Source of the DNA: a virus
Length of the DNA stretch: 26,796 nt
Reading direction: 5' to 3' (one strand)
IMG/VR virus record: IMGVR_UViG_3300030329_002279
Coordinates: 2,251 to 29,046 of that record
A program made the position numbers and the translations under genes. Positions within the stretch are counted from its first letter, which is position 1, and every line of letters begins with the position of its first letter. Below are positions 10,349 through 17,021 of this stretch, piece after piece. The notes beneath the pieces were generated by a model. The model was not told where the DNA came from and made no database searches. It saw only the letters and a program-made list of their open reading frames with translations.

Positions 10349-10602
10349 TATGCACCAGCCTCATCTAACAGCTGACGTGTTTGTGTAACTGCTCCAATTA
10401 TAGATTCATTCATAGCACGATACTCAGGGTTCTCATACATGAATGTAGTATATGCATCATACTTATCTGCAGTACGTTCTGCAATTTCTTCTACTCCCTG
10501 ACCAGTAAAGAAGTATGTATTAGTAGCACTCAGCCTATAAGACTGACGTGCAGCTAGACGTGCACCTCTTCGTATTAGTCTATCGCTTGATTCACCTGCC
10601 AT
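10348..10602 (-). CDS. Small virion-region protein, unknown (84 aa)
   Basis: An 84-aa protein with a basic N-terminus (SDRLIRRGARLAARQSYRLS) and an acidic, helical C-terminus. No motif is recognised. Its start overlaps the portal stop (TAATG), and its own stop overlaps the next start in the same way, so it is made in step with the portal and ejection proteins. Position suggests a small connector, core or assembly component, but nothing in the sequence proves it. Confidence 0.6.
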   Translation of the reverse strand: MAGESSDRLIRRGARLAARQSYRLSATNTYFFTGQGVEEIAERTADKYDAYTTFMYENPEYRAMNESIIGAVTQTRQLLDEAGA

Positions 10603-12425
10603 TATTGAAACTGCCTTGCTGCTTGATCTACTTGTGCATTCATTCGTGCATCAGTAACTATAGGTTCTGTTGGATTGCCGAACTCATCTACTGTAGTCAA
10701 TGCCTGTTCATCTCCCATTACTGGTTCTGGTTCTGATGGGTCTTGTGCTCCCATGATACGCATTACTTCTTGCCCTACTTCACCTAGCCCAGCTAATGCA
10801 ACAAGCGTTTGTACATTAGACATAGCTGGTGAACGCATAAGGTCTTCTACTGATCGTTCATCTTGTTCTTGTGTTGGGTCATCTATACCCATCTTATCCA
10901 TGGCTGTTCGTTCTGATAGACCCGGCATGATCCTGTATAGATCAGCCCATAGTCTAGCCTTACGTGCATTGATCATAGTCTCATCAGTAGTTTCAAACGT
11001 AACATTAGTAAAGTAATAGTTATCAATGTCTGCTGGTTTCAGCGTAGTCTCTGACGGAGTGTTTGAGAAGGAACCGTAAAGAGTGACCTCTGTTTCCAGT
11101 ATATGTTGTATATCCATCAATACCCATGAGTTTATTTTTTGACAAGCACGTTGCAATGCAGATACAGGGCCAGTCAGTTTAGTAGCAGAGTTTCGTAATA
11201 GCATGTCACTTTCAGTGGCAGACTCTACTCCTACTAGTGGCGAGCCACCCAGTGCACCAAACTTAGATGCTTCATCTGCGTAACCGTTGACACGTTGCAA
11301 TCCTTGAATAAGTGTAAGGGGAGCTTCACCCCATCGTAATACATCTACATTTTGATCAGGGCGTAAGTTCAAATGACTGCCGGGGCCAAGTCTAAATTCT
11401 TTCTCACCATCTTCTAGTTCTTCCATGTTTGTTGTCACTAAAGCTGGGAATACATACATACGTAGCCATGCTTCCATTTCTGTAAGGAAACGTGCTTCAG
11501 ATGTGAGTACAGATCTGATAGGGCGAAGTATAGATGCATATCTATCTTCAGGTTTATTGTCCCCATCTACTTCACCAAATCCGGGATCTACTATTGCATA
11601 TGGGACGTACCCATCATAGTCGAGCATATTATCATCTGATTCTTTAGTTTCCCAAGAGTACGGATTGATAGCTTCATGTATGACATCACCCTCTACCCAT
11701 ACAATATATTGACCCGGATCATCTTTGTATGGTTTTGTCCACATCTCTACGTACTGAAGTTTACGCATAGGGTCACCCATACCATACACTTCTTCCATTT
11801 CTGGATACTTCATACAAAGATCGCTAGAGAATATTTCATACTCTTCGTAGACATACTGTGGTTCCCATGGATTACTAGGGTCTTCAAAGATATGTTCAGG
11901 TGGACAGACATCTACATTCCACAGGAATCTAGACTTAGCTATTCTCTTTACTGCATTACGAAATCTACGTTTATCTGAACTGGTAGGGTTCTCTGGCAGG
12001 TCAGGCAGTAAATCAAACTTCAGTGTTTTCTTTAGTACCATCTTACCTCTGATAAGTTTTTTCTTACCTCTATCTAATGGAGCACCTTGATCTTCATGGA
12101 CTCTTGCCCACCACATATCGTGGAAACGTCTTTGATTCTCTGCATGATCCCTAGCTGCTTCTTGTGAATCGCCAACAGGACGTATAGGTACATATGTTCT
12201 TGGTGATGTGAGTATGTGATCTGATGCATTGACTACTGCATTGTATGCTGTAGGAGGTACTGTTGGAGCTAAACCTTCATCCATCCATTCATCTGGTATG
12301 ATACTTTTTGCAAAGTTACCCGTGATGAGATCGTCATCTGTTTGAAATTCAACAAGCAATTGGCCATATACACTAGATTTTAAATGCTGGAATCTTTTGT
12401 ATGCGTCATCGGCATTCATGTTCAT
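10602..12425 (-). CDS. Portal (head-tail connector) protein
   Basis: A 607-aa protein, within the usual portal size range, directly downstream of the large terminase and overlapping it by 4 nt (ATGA). The sequence is acidic and Trp/Tyr-rich in the first half (RFHDMWWARV near residue 100). It has an aspartate/proline-rich clip-like region (DPSNPWEPQYVYEEYE) and a long helical segment in the second half (GLQRVNGYADEASKFGALGG, about residues 375-395) followed by SATESDMLLRNSATKLTGPV. It ends in an acidic, Ala/Gln-rich tail. The overall pattern matches podovirus-type portal proteins of marine phages. It would form the dodecameric ring through which DNA is packaged and ejected, and would dock the terminase. 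The name rests on position, size and general resemblance. Confidence 0.8.
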   Translation of the reverse strand: MNMNADDAYKRFQHLKSSVYGQLLVEFQTDDDLITGNFAKSIIPDEWMDEGLAPTVPPTAYNAVVNASDHILTSPRTYVPIRPVGDSQEAARDHAENQRRFHDMWWARVHEDQGAPLDRGKKKLIRGKMVLKKTLKFDLLPDLPENPTSSDKRRFRNAVKRIAKSRFLWNVDVCPPEHIFEDPSNPWEPQYVYEEYEIFSSDLCMKYPEMEEVYGMGDPMRKLQYVEMWTKPYKDDPGQYIVWVEGDVIHEAINPYSWETKESDDNMLDYDGYVPYAIVDPGFGEVDGDNKPEDRYASILRPIRSVLTSEARFLTEMEAWLRMYVFPALVTTNMEELEDGEKEFRLGPGSHLNLRPDQNVDVLRWGEAPLTLIQGLQRVNGYADEASKFGALGGSPLVGVESATESDMLLRNSATKLTGPVSALQRACQKINSWVLMDIQHILETEVTLYGSFSNTPSETTLKPADIDNYYFTNVTFETTDETMINARKARLWADLYRIMPGLSERTAMDKMGIDDPTQEQDERSVEDLMRSPAMSNVQTLVALAGLGEVGQEVMRIMGAQDPSEPEPVMGDEQALTTVDEFGNPTEPIVTDARMNAQVDQAARQFQ

Positions 12426-13789
12426 GCGACACCTGTCAAGAATCTACGCTTAGGCTTATTGCCGAACGTAATGTATTTTTTATTAGACACGATCTTACGT
12501 GGCTGTCTTTGCTTAGCTAACAATACTGTCAAGCCAGCAGCCATTACACAATCATCAAAATATCCGGGAGGTGCTGAATATTGTATATTCCCTCCTGCCA
12601 GTACTTTACCTTCAAACAACTTTAACTCTCGTCTTAGTTGTTCGTCATCATCTATAAAGTGTATACGCCCATGCTCTACTTCTGCAACTAGTGTTGAGAC
12701 TAATTGTGCTTTTGATTGCAGGGTGAATTTGAAAGAGGTTATATGGCATCCTTCGTCAATAAGAATATCTTTCACAGCTTCACCTACACCAGTTGCATCC
12801 ATATGAATCGTTTGGCATTTATACTCTTGATATAACTTTGCGATACGTGGGCCGAGTGCTGTGTAGGACAAGCCATTGAATCTATCACTAGCAACAATCG
12901 ACATGTCTTTGATGTCAATAACATAGGCTACTGTGTAGTCATGTTGCTTTGCTACATCTAATCCCATTAAATAGTGTTTACCTTTTTGCCATGGCTGTTG
13001 TTTACTATCAAAACAGTCATCGACGTTCTTGAAAACTTTACCTTCTGATTCAGCCCATTGGGCTAAAAAGCGTTGACGGAACTCGATATCTGGATATTCG
13101 AGCTTTGCTTCATCAACAACCTTTTTATCTATAGAAGGGTTAGCAGTAGTAGGAACTGAGAATGAATAATAATCTGCATCTTCTTGTAATGAGGACTGTC
13201 CACGTTCCCAATATGATCGAAACCAGTTATTACTTTGGGGCACTCCTATTGCGATTAGTCGTCCATTTGAGTCAGTTAGTGCTGGCATGAACTCGTTACG
13301 TGCAGTATCAGGTACATCATGTGCTTCATCTATTATCGCTGCAGTTACTCTGTCACCCTGTAGCGAGACTTCGTTATCTGCAGATTTAGCTTGAATACGT
13401 GCTCCTGATTTTAGTTCAATCAGTCTACGTTCTTTGTTATAAGATGCTATCACATCATTTAAAAGTGGTGCATTGCCTGATGTAGGATCGCCGATACATG
13501 ACTTAACAAACGGCTCCCATACCCTCATAGTCAATTCATAGTTAGGGGCAATGATATACACAAGAGGATAATGCTTTACTCCTGCAACTATAGTTGGCTT
13601 ACGTGATAGTTCACGCCATGCTTCAGCTACAATAGCTGTAGATTTGCCTGAACGACGACCACAGGCTGCAATTATTCTATTTTCCGGACGGGAGTGTATA
13701 TGTTCAGCTTGCCATGGAAAAGGTTCATACCCTTTCTCACCGAAGATAGTTAGCAAATCCCATTGCAATGGACGTTCATATTTAATCAT
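12422..13789 (-). CDS. terL: Terminase large subunit (packaging ATPase and nuclease)
   Basis: A 455-aa protein with both halves of a large terminase. The ATPase half has Walker A GRRSGKST (44-51), Walker B AAIIDEAHD (150-158, with the D-E pair) and a coupling-motif-like IAIGVPQS (179-186). The RNase H-like nuclease half has acidic residues in MGLDVAKQHD (D278), HMDATGVGE (D331) and YFDDCVMA (D412/D413). The protein docks on the portal, pumps DNA into the capsid and cuts concatemers. Length and motifs are complete. It overlaps the upstream 90-aa ORF by 8 nt and the portal by 4 nt. This is the firmest functional call in the window. Confidence 0.95.
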   Translation of the reverse strand: MIKYERPLQWDLLTIFGEKGYEPFPWQAEHIHSRPENRIIAACGRRSGKSTAIVAEAWRELSRKPTIVAGVKHYPLVYIIAPNYELTMRVWEPFVKSCIGDPTSGNAPLLNDVIASYNKERRLIELKSGARIQAKSADNEVSLQGDRVTAAIIDEAHDVPDTARNEFMPALTDSNGRLIAIGVPQSNNWFRSYWERGQSSLQEDADYYSFSVPTTANPSIDKKVVDEAKLEYPDIEFRQRFLAQWAESEGKVFKNVDDCFDSKQQPWQKGKHYLMGLDVAKQHDYTVAYVIDIKDMSIVASDRFNGLSYTALGPRIAKLYQEYKCQTIHMDATGVGEAVKDILIDEGCHITSFKFTLQSKAQLVSTLVAEVEHGRIHFIDDDEQLRRELKLFEGKVLAGGNIQYSAPPGYFDDCVMAAGLTVLLAKQRQPRKIVSNKKYITFGNKPKRRFLTGVA

Positions 13790-14054
13790 ATAGTAGTTTA
13801 TCCGCTGATTTTTCGCAGTATTTGAGGGAATCGTGGTATGCCTGCATCATGCCACACCAGTATGCTATCTGTGATTCTTCTGATAGCAACTCGAACGGAC
13901 GCTCTTCTTCCATTTTCTCTTTAAAAATTTGCCAATCAAAATTTGTAGCGTCAACATCCCCTTCAACTAGTAAGATGAGTTTCGCAACTTCAGAACGCAT
14001 CCACCTAATTGCTTCTTCCATACCCTTGATACCATCAAGTTTCATGGTTTCCAT
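13782..14054 (-). CDS. Unknown 90-aa protein ahead of terL
   Basis: A helical, acidic protein (WMRSEVAKLILLVEGDVDA, ESQIAYWCGMMQAYHDSLKYC) with no recognised motif. The ATG at 14054 has no clear Shine-Dalgarno sequence. A second ATG three codons later (14045) is preceded by GGAAACC and could be used instead. A small hairpin AACTC-TGAC-GAGTT ends at the 14054 start codon and may limit initiation. Overlap with terL by 8 nt points to coupled translation. It may be a packaging accessory protein. Confidence 0.6.
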   Translation of the reverse strand: METMKLDGIKGMEEAIRWMRSEVAKLILLVEGDVDATNFDWQIFKEKMEEERPFELLSEESQIAYWCGMMQAYHDSLKYCEKSADKLLYD

Positions 14055-14081
14055 AACTCGTCAGAGTTTAAAAAATTTTTT

Positions 14082-14576
14082 TTATTCTTTATCCTCTGCC
14101 TCCATGTCAATTATTGTACCACTTTCTCTCGGAACATAGTCTTCAGTTTGTGCCATTCTTGTTCCAGCGTAACTTGCGAAGAAACTTGCAAGCTGGGATT
14201 CGTTTTGAGTGTCTCTAGATTCACGGGGTTTACCAAACATTCGGTCGAAGTAGTACTGCTGTGCCTTGACATCTCCCCCAACAGCAGATGCAATCAAAGC
14301 ATCGTACACTGCATCAACGTCATTAGCTCCCCTGTCTTCGAAAATGGTTACCCATGCTTTCTTTTCCCTACCTTGATTCTTAACAGCTAGAGGAGCACCT
14401 GTCCCTTTGACACTTACGCCCCTCCCCACATGTCTTAGAATAGGAGTAGGCGTGCCGGGCCCAATGTGAATGCTACCATCTCGGCAACCAGCCACTATCT
14501 CCTCGTAGCTACGGTCACCATAGTCTCTATTTGGATCTAGCAACGCTATCAAATCTTCTGTCTCTTTGTCTTTCAT
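14082..14576 (-). CDS. Probable terminase small subunit
   Basis: A 164-aa protein, first gene of the late minus-strand operon. Residues 70-120 (KKAWVTIFEDRGANDVDAVY then ALIASAVGGDVKAQQYYFDR and MFGKP) follow a pattern known from small-terminase-like DNA-recognition proteins, in which a helical A..GDV.A..Y..DR..GKP block ends the DNA-binding part. Small terminase precedes large terminase in most tailed phages, with one small ORF between here. The ATG at 14576 is preceded by AAGG about 14 nt upstream, a weak and distant ribosome site. Role inferred: recognition of phage DNA and regulation of terL. Confidence 0.65.
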   Translation of the reverse strand: MKDKETEDLIALLDPNRDYGDRSYEEIVAGCRDGSIHIGPGTPTPILRHVGRGVSVKGTGAPLAVKNQGREKKAWVTIFEDRGANDVDAVYDALIASAVGGDVKAQQYYFDRMFGKPRESRDTQNESQLASFFASYAGTRMAQTEDYVPRESGTIIDMEAEDKE

Positions 14577-14615
14577 GGATGAATAATAACCTTGTAGCTC
14601 CCTTCAAGTCAATGG

Positions 14616-14675
14616 CAGCGAAGGCTTAATGTAACTTCGTCGCTGATCGCCCCCCAGAGTACAATAGAAGGGGGG
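14616..14675. repeat. Hairpins in the leader of the late operon
   Basis: CAGCGA (14616-14621) can pair with TCGCTG (14640-14645). Immediately beside it CCCCCC (14650-14655) pairs with GGGGGG (14670-14675) across a 14-nt loop. They lie 40-100 nt ahead of the small terminase start and would be in the 5' leader of the late minus-strand transcript. Strand of action is not decided by the sequence. Confidence 0.45.
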
Positions 14676-14751
14676 TAGCATCTGGCACCCCGTCCGTCCC
14701 AGTGTTAATGTTCTCTGTTGTCCTAAGTAGAGAGTAAGTACTAGTAGAGTC

Positions 14752-14802
14752 GGGGCTATTAATAATATTCTAAGGGGAGTACCCCAGAATATTATCCGCC
14801 CC
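14752..14802. repeat. Long hairpin with AGTA apical loop
   Basis: GGGGC (14752-14756) pairs with GCCCC (14798-14802), then ATAATATTCT (14762-14771) with AGAATATTAT (14786-14795), then GGGG with CCCC around the loop AGTA (14778-14781). That is about 19 base pairs in 51 nt. The AT-rich middle helix would be easily extruded in supercoiled DNA, so a DNA role (origin, promoter architecture) is possible as well as an RNA one. Confidence 0.6.
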
Positions 14803-14858
14803 TAATGGGATGCCTGAAGGTTAAGAGCAAGTATATATTCCTATATCCCCTTTGATCT

Positions 14859-14941
14859 CCCGCACTGAGCTAGCTTTGCTAGCTAGCCACAGTACACTGT
14901 GGCTGTTCTATGCTGCTTAAGCAGCATAGAAGCAGTGCGGG
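14859..14941. ncRNA. Cloverleaf-like four-way junction, three perfect arms
   Basis: CCCGCACTG (14859-14867) pairs with CAGTGCGGG (14933-14941). Inside lie three perfect hairpins with almost no spacer: AGCTAGC-TTT-GCTAGCT (14868-14884), AGCCACAG-TACA-CTGTGGCT (14885-14904), and a 26-nt perfect palindrome at 14906-14931 centred on CTTAAG. Nearly every base is paired. The geometry is tRNA-like, but there is no T-loop, anticodon-loop or D-loop sequence, and arm lengths are wrong for a tRNA, so this is not called as one. No G-U pairs are present, so neither strand nor RNA versus DNA can be decided here. Confidence 0.65.
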
Positions 14942-15003
14942 TCTGCTACGGTGCAGTGTTATACCACGTGCGAGGGCTCTGTCCGAGGTTACGGAGTGTT
15001 TAA

Positions 15004-15101
15004 GCTAGAAGCACCTGCTCTGTTAAGAGCATGTGCTGAGTACTGTTGCAGGCCTGCTCTGCGAGAGCAGGCTTAGTTCTGCAGTAATTACAGCATCTAG
15101 C
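15004..15101. ncRNA. Three-way junction structure
   Basis: GCTAGA (15004-15009) pairs with TCTAGC (15096-15101). Arm 1 is AGCAC.TGCTCT paired with AGAGCA.GTGCT (15010-15037, one C-T mismatch, loop GTTA). Arm 2 has an outer bulged helix, TACTG/CAG with CTGCAGTA (15041-15051 and 15079-15086), and an inner perfect GCCTGCTC-TGCGA-GAGCAGGC (15052-15072). Same design as its neighbours: closing helix plus hairpin arms. Confidence 0.6.
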
Positions 15102-15124
15102 AGTGTCTCCATCCTGTACTATGT

Positions 15125-15182
15125 AGGTACTAGCTCTCTGCGAGAGAGCTAGTACCTCTCGGAGTAGCTGTATACCAGCTAC
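15125..15182. ncRNA. Two adjacent perfect hairpins
   Basis: A perfect 14-bp helix joins 15125-15138 to 15144-15157 with loop TGCGA. Seven nucleotides later GTAGCTG (15164-15170) pairs with CAGCTAC (15176-15182) across TATAC. The first shares its tip CTCTGCGAGAG with the hairpin at 15052-15072. No coding potential is evident here. Confidence 0.6.
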
Positions 15183-15252
15183 GTGCACTACTGTGTTCAT
15201 TGAAGTAGTATAGTAGTAATCTTTCTTCTACCCCGAAGTTGAAGCCCAGCCC

Positions 15253-15390
15253 TTCATCCACCGAGATGCTCTTCCGAGCAATGAACAGCTCCGATTCAAC
15301 GGAGCGTAGATCTTCCGTGCCCTTGGTGTCAGTGTGGCAAAAGCTGATCCAAAGTGAGGATTATTTTTCCTTAAAAAATAACGTCCCTTT
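15253..15390 (+). ncRNA. Chain of four hairpins
   Basis: In order: TTCAT (15253-15257) with ATGAA (15281-15285) enclosing TGCTC-TTCC-GAGCA; GCTCCG-ATTCAA-CGGAGC (15288-15305); TTGG.GTCAG (15323-15332) with CTGATCCAA (15344-15352), containing one pair that is G-U only in plus-strand RNA; and an AT-rich helix TTATTTTT (15361-15368) with AAAAATAA (15374-15381), extended by GGA/TCC. An open frame from TTG at 15239 passes through here but lacks a ribosome site and looks incidental. Confidence 0.5.
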
Positions 15391-15414
15391 GGTGCACGCT
15401 TTTGTCGAATCTCC

Positions 15415-15463
15415 AGACACTAAAGTGCTACTGCATAAAGCAGACAGCATCACTTCAGTGTCT
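15415..15463 (+). ncRNA. Hairpin with stacked inner helix
   Basis: AGACACT (15415-15421) pairs with AGTGTCT (15457-15463). Inside, GTGCT (15425-15429) pairs with AGCAT (15446-15450), its outermost pair being G-U when read as plus-strand RNA, and CTGC-ATAAA-GCAG forms the tip. Flanking GGTG (15391) and CACC (15478) could close it further. Confidence 0.5.
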
Positions 15464-15513
15464 TCCAATCCGATGCCCACCTCCTTAGAGAATCTGCACA
15501 CCTTATAGAACCA

Positions 15514-15553
15514 GAACAGCATGGCGTGCCCATTGGGGCATCCCATGTTGTTC
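15514..15553 (+). ncRNA. Long hairpin with two G-U pairs, ATTG tip
   Basis: GAACAGCATGG (15514-15524) pairs with CCATGTTGTTC (15543-15553), and GTGCCC (15526-15531) with GGGCAT (15536-15541) around the loop ATTG. Both imperfect positions are G-U pairs on plus-strand RNA and would be C-A mismatches on the minus strand. The tip TGCCCATTGGGGCA is repeated exactly at 17039-17052. Confidence 0.6.
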
Positions 15554-15563
15554 TTTCCGAGCC

Positions 15564-15658
15564 ATTCTTTAGGGGAAGGTCACATAGATTTGGATGTAGC
15601 CAAATCTATTGTGTCCGTTTATATCAGCACAAGGTGCTGACTTAGGCCCCTAAAGAAT
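15564..15658 (+). ncRNA. Three-way junction structure
   Basis: ATTCTTTAGGGG (15564-15575) pairs perfectly with CCCCTAAAGAAT (15647-15658). Arm 1 is CACATAGATTTGG (15581-15593) with CCAAATCTATTGTG (15600-15613), one bulged A. Arm 2 is TCAGCAC-AAG-GTGCTGA (15624-15640). All helices are 7-13 bp. Strand assigned from G-U evidence in the neighbouring hairpin only. Confidence 0.6.
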
Positions 15659-15691
15659 AGCTGGGATTCTAACGGCCTATCTCTCTCTCTA

Positions 15692-15765
15692 AGCCCCGGA
15701 AATCTAAGTCGGAGTACCTCCTAAGATTTCGCTCAGATATGGAGGGATCCATATCTGATGGGGCT
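15692..15765 (+). ncRNA. Three-way junction structure with AGTA tip
   Basis: AGCCCC (15692-15697) pairs with GGGGCT (15760-15765), flanked by CTCT/AGAG. Arm 1: GAAATCT (15699-15705) with AGATTTC (15724-15730), internal loops, and a GG-AGTA-CC tip (15711-15718). Arm 2: CAGATATGG (15734-15742) with CCATATCTG (15749-15757). The pattern repeats that of 15564-15658. Confidence 0.55.
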
Positions 15766-15769
15766 GAGA

Positions 15770-16065
15770 GGCTAGTATGTAAACCATGTAATCACAGTTT
15801 GTCAACCCTGAGTACAGGGCTCCGCAATTTTTTAGGAGTACCTAAAAAATGGTTGACAAACCACCTTGAGTAGTCTCAGTGGTAAGAATAAGTAGGGAGC
15901 CATAGAGGAACAGTTCTTACAATACAAGTCACCCCCAGTCAAGGCCTAACGGAAAAGCCTTGACAGTGGGCAAGCATATTGCAAAATCTAAGGCGGGGTA
16001 CCGCCTAACATTTTGCTAATATGTGCCTTGTAATGTAAGAACTTAGTATGGTTTAAATACTAGCC
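15770..16065 (+). ncRNA. Domain of about 290 nt closed by a long-range helix
   Basis: 15772-15787 (CTAGTATGTAAACCAT) pairs with 16048-16063 (ATGGTTTAAATACTAG) with one mismatch, and two further G-C pairs extend it to 15770 and 16065. Enclosed are: a three-way junction closed by GTTTGTCAACC (15797-15807) with GGTTGACAAAC (15851-15861), holding a CTG-AGTA-CAG hairpin and a ten-pair hairpin with loop AGTA at 15827-15850; a small hairpin CCAC..TGAG-TAGT-CTCA-GTGG (15861-15882); and a branched structure closed by 15913-15928 with 16027-16042 (15 bp, one mismatch) containing GTCAAGGC/GCCTTGAC and a compound hairpin at 15974-16026. This is a large ornate fold rather than scattered palindromes. No Rfam family could be assigned by eye. 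Confidence 0.6.
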
Positions 16066-16085
16066 AAGAGAGAGCTAGTAACCAT
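16048..16085 (+). promoter_or_regulatory. Leader hairpin competing with the long-range helix
   Basis: ATGGTT (16048-16053) pairs with AACCAT (16080-16085), and ACTAGC (16059-16064) with GCTAGT (16074-16079) around CAAGAGAGA. The left strand is the same sequence that can pair with 15772-15787, so the two folds exclude each other. It ends 21 nt before the next start codon, and the ribosome site AAAGGA lies just outside it. Confidence 0.5.
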
Positions 16086-16106
16086 GTTCATTGAAAGGAA
16101 AATACA

Positions 16107-17021
16107 ATGAATAAGACAATGAAACAAGCAATGATAGATCACGCTAATGCAAGGGTTTCTGCTAAGAAACCATATGCACAGCCTGTTAGCGAAAGAATGC
16201 TTGAGCTAATGGATAGTGAATACAACTGGTTGCAGAACCCAGTTGATGAAAATTCTCCTAAGTTTATTACTTGGGACAAGCATCAAGCTAAATGGATAGC
16301 AATGATTGTTAGCAATCTATCAGTATGGATAGAAAACAATGGAGTAACTCAACCAGAGTTACGAGATACTGAGTACTATCACAAGACAGATCCAGATACT
16401 GGTGAAGCATGGAATGCGTCCAGTATTTGGGCTGACATCATTGTTGGCAAGCTCACAGAGATTGCCACTAAAGATGATACGAAGTATGTCAGAGCGACAG
16501 GGAAGACTGTATCTAATGCATATAAGATAGGTGCAAAGAATGAAGAAAGATTCAAGACTGAAATTGAACCTACCCTGTCGCCTACATTAGCTAGTATATT
16601 CAATACATTATCTAATGGAGAACCCTGTGAAGTGACTGTCACAAAGAACCGTGATCAACGGTTGACTGACAGCCATGAACGTGATGCCGAAGGCAATTAC
16701 GTGAATGCACGTGCATCCCGTACTCGTAAGGGTGCATGGGTGGACGCACCTCGTGCCACCGAGGAAGTCCATCACTTCACAGTTACCATTGAAAACAATG
16801 AACCTGATCAGAAAGTAAGACAACAAATTGAAGATTTGTTTTACTTTACAATGAACTCATTTCCACTCAATGGTAACGCTGTAGATGATACCTATAAAGG
16901 ATTGAAAGCTACAGTGAAAGGTAAAGTAAAAGCTATAGCTTGTACTCATCACTATGTAATAGATGATAGCGGGCTTGGTACTTGTAACAAGTGTGGTGCT
17001 ACTAAGCAACACAAGCTATAG
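16107..17021 (+). CDS. Early protein with C-terminal zinc ribbon, unknown (304 aa)
   Basis: First early gene, starting at ATG with AAAGGA 7 nt upstream, behind the structured leader. The body is mixed charged and hydrophilic, with no enzyme motif I recognise. It includes a basic middle part (NARASRTRKGAWVDAPR, near residue 200-216). The C-terminus carries C279-x-H281 and C293-x2-C296, a compact zinc ribbon (CTHHYVIDDSGLGTCNKCG). A zinc ribbon and a first-early position would fit a nucleic-acid binding or transcription-related protein, but that is inference. A hairpin overlaps its stop codon (17014-17031). Confidence 0.75.
   Translation: MNKTMKQAMIDHANARVSAKKPYAQPVSERMLELMDSEYNWLQNPVDENSPKFITWDKHQAKWIAMIVSNLSVWIENNGVTQPELRDTEYYHKTDPDTGEAWNASSIWADIIVGKLTEIATKDDTKYVRATGKTVSNAYKIGAKNEERFKTEIEPTLSPTLASIFNTLSNGEPCEVTVTKNRDQRLTDSHERDAEGNYVNARASRTRKGAWVDAPRATEEVHHFTVTIENNEPDQKVRQQIEDLFYFTMNSFPLNGNAVDDTYKGLKATVKGKVKAIACTHHYVIDDSGLGTCNKCGATKQHKL

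Noticed and set aside
14056-14081. Terminator at the AACTC hairpin and A/T tract
   Set aside because: The stem has five pairs, and the tract lies within the late operon between two co-directional genes. Termination there is unlikely.
14859-14941. tRNA gene
   Set aside because: Cloverleaf topology is present, but conserved D-loop, anticodon-loop and T-loop bases are missing and the arms have non-tRNA lengths.
15239-15508. 89-codon open frame in the divergent region
   Set aside because: It starts at TTG without a ribosome site, runs through four or more hairpins, and codon use differs from the surrounding genes.
15361-15546. 61-codon minus-strand ORF starting ATGGGATGCC
   Set aside because: No ribosome site, and its bases are accounted for by paired structure on the other strand. 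Kept only as a weak alternative.
15853-15965. Sigma70 promoters at the two TTGACA hexamers (15853 and 15960)
   Set aside because: Both hexamers are helix strands of the structured domain, and neither has a -10 box at 16-18 nt.
14577-16106. Group I intron, RNase P or tmRNA
   Set aside because: I looked for the group I P7/guanosine-site core, RNase P consensus segments and a tmRNA tRNA-like end, and found none. A covariance search is still needed.
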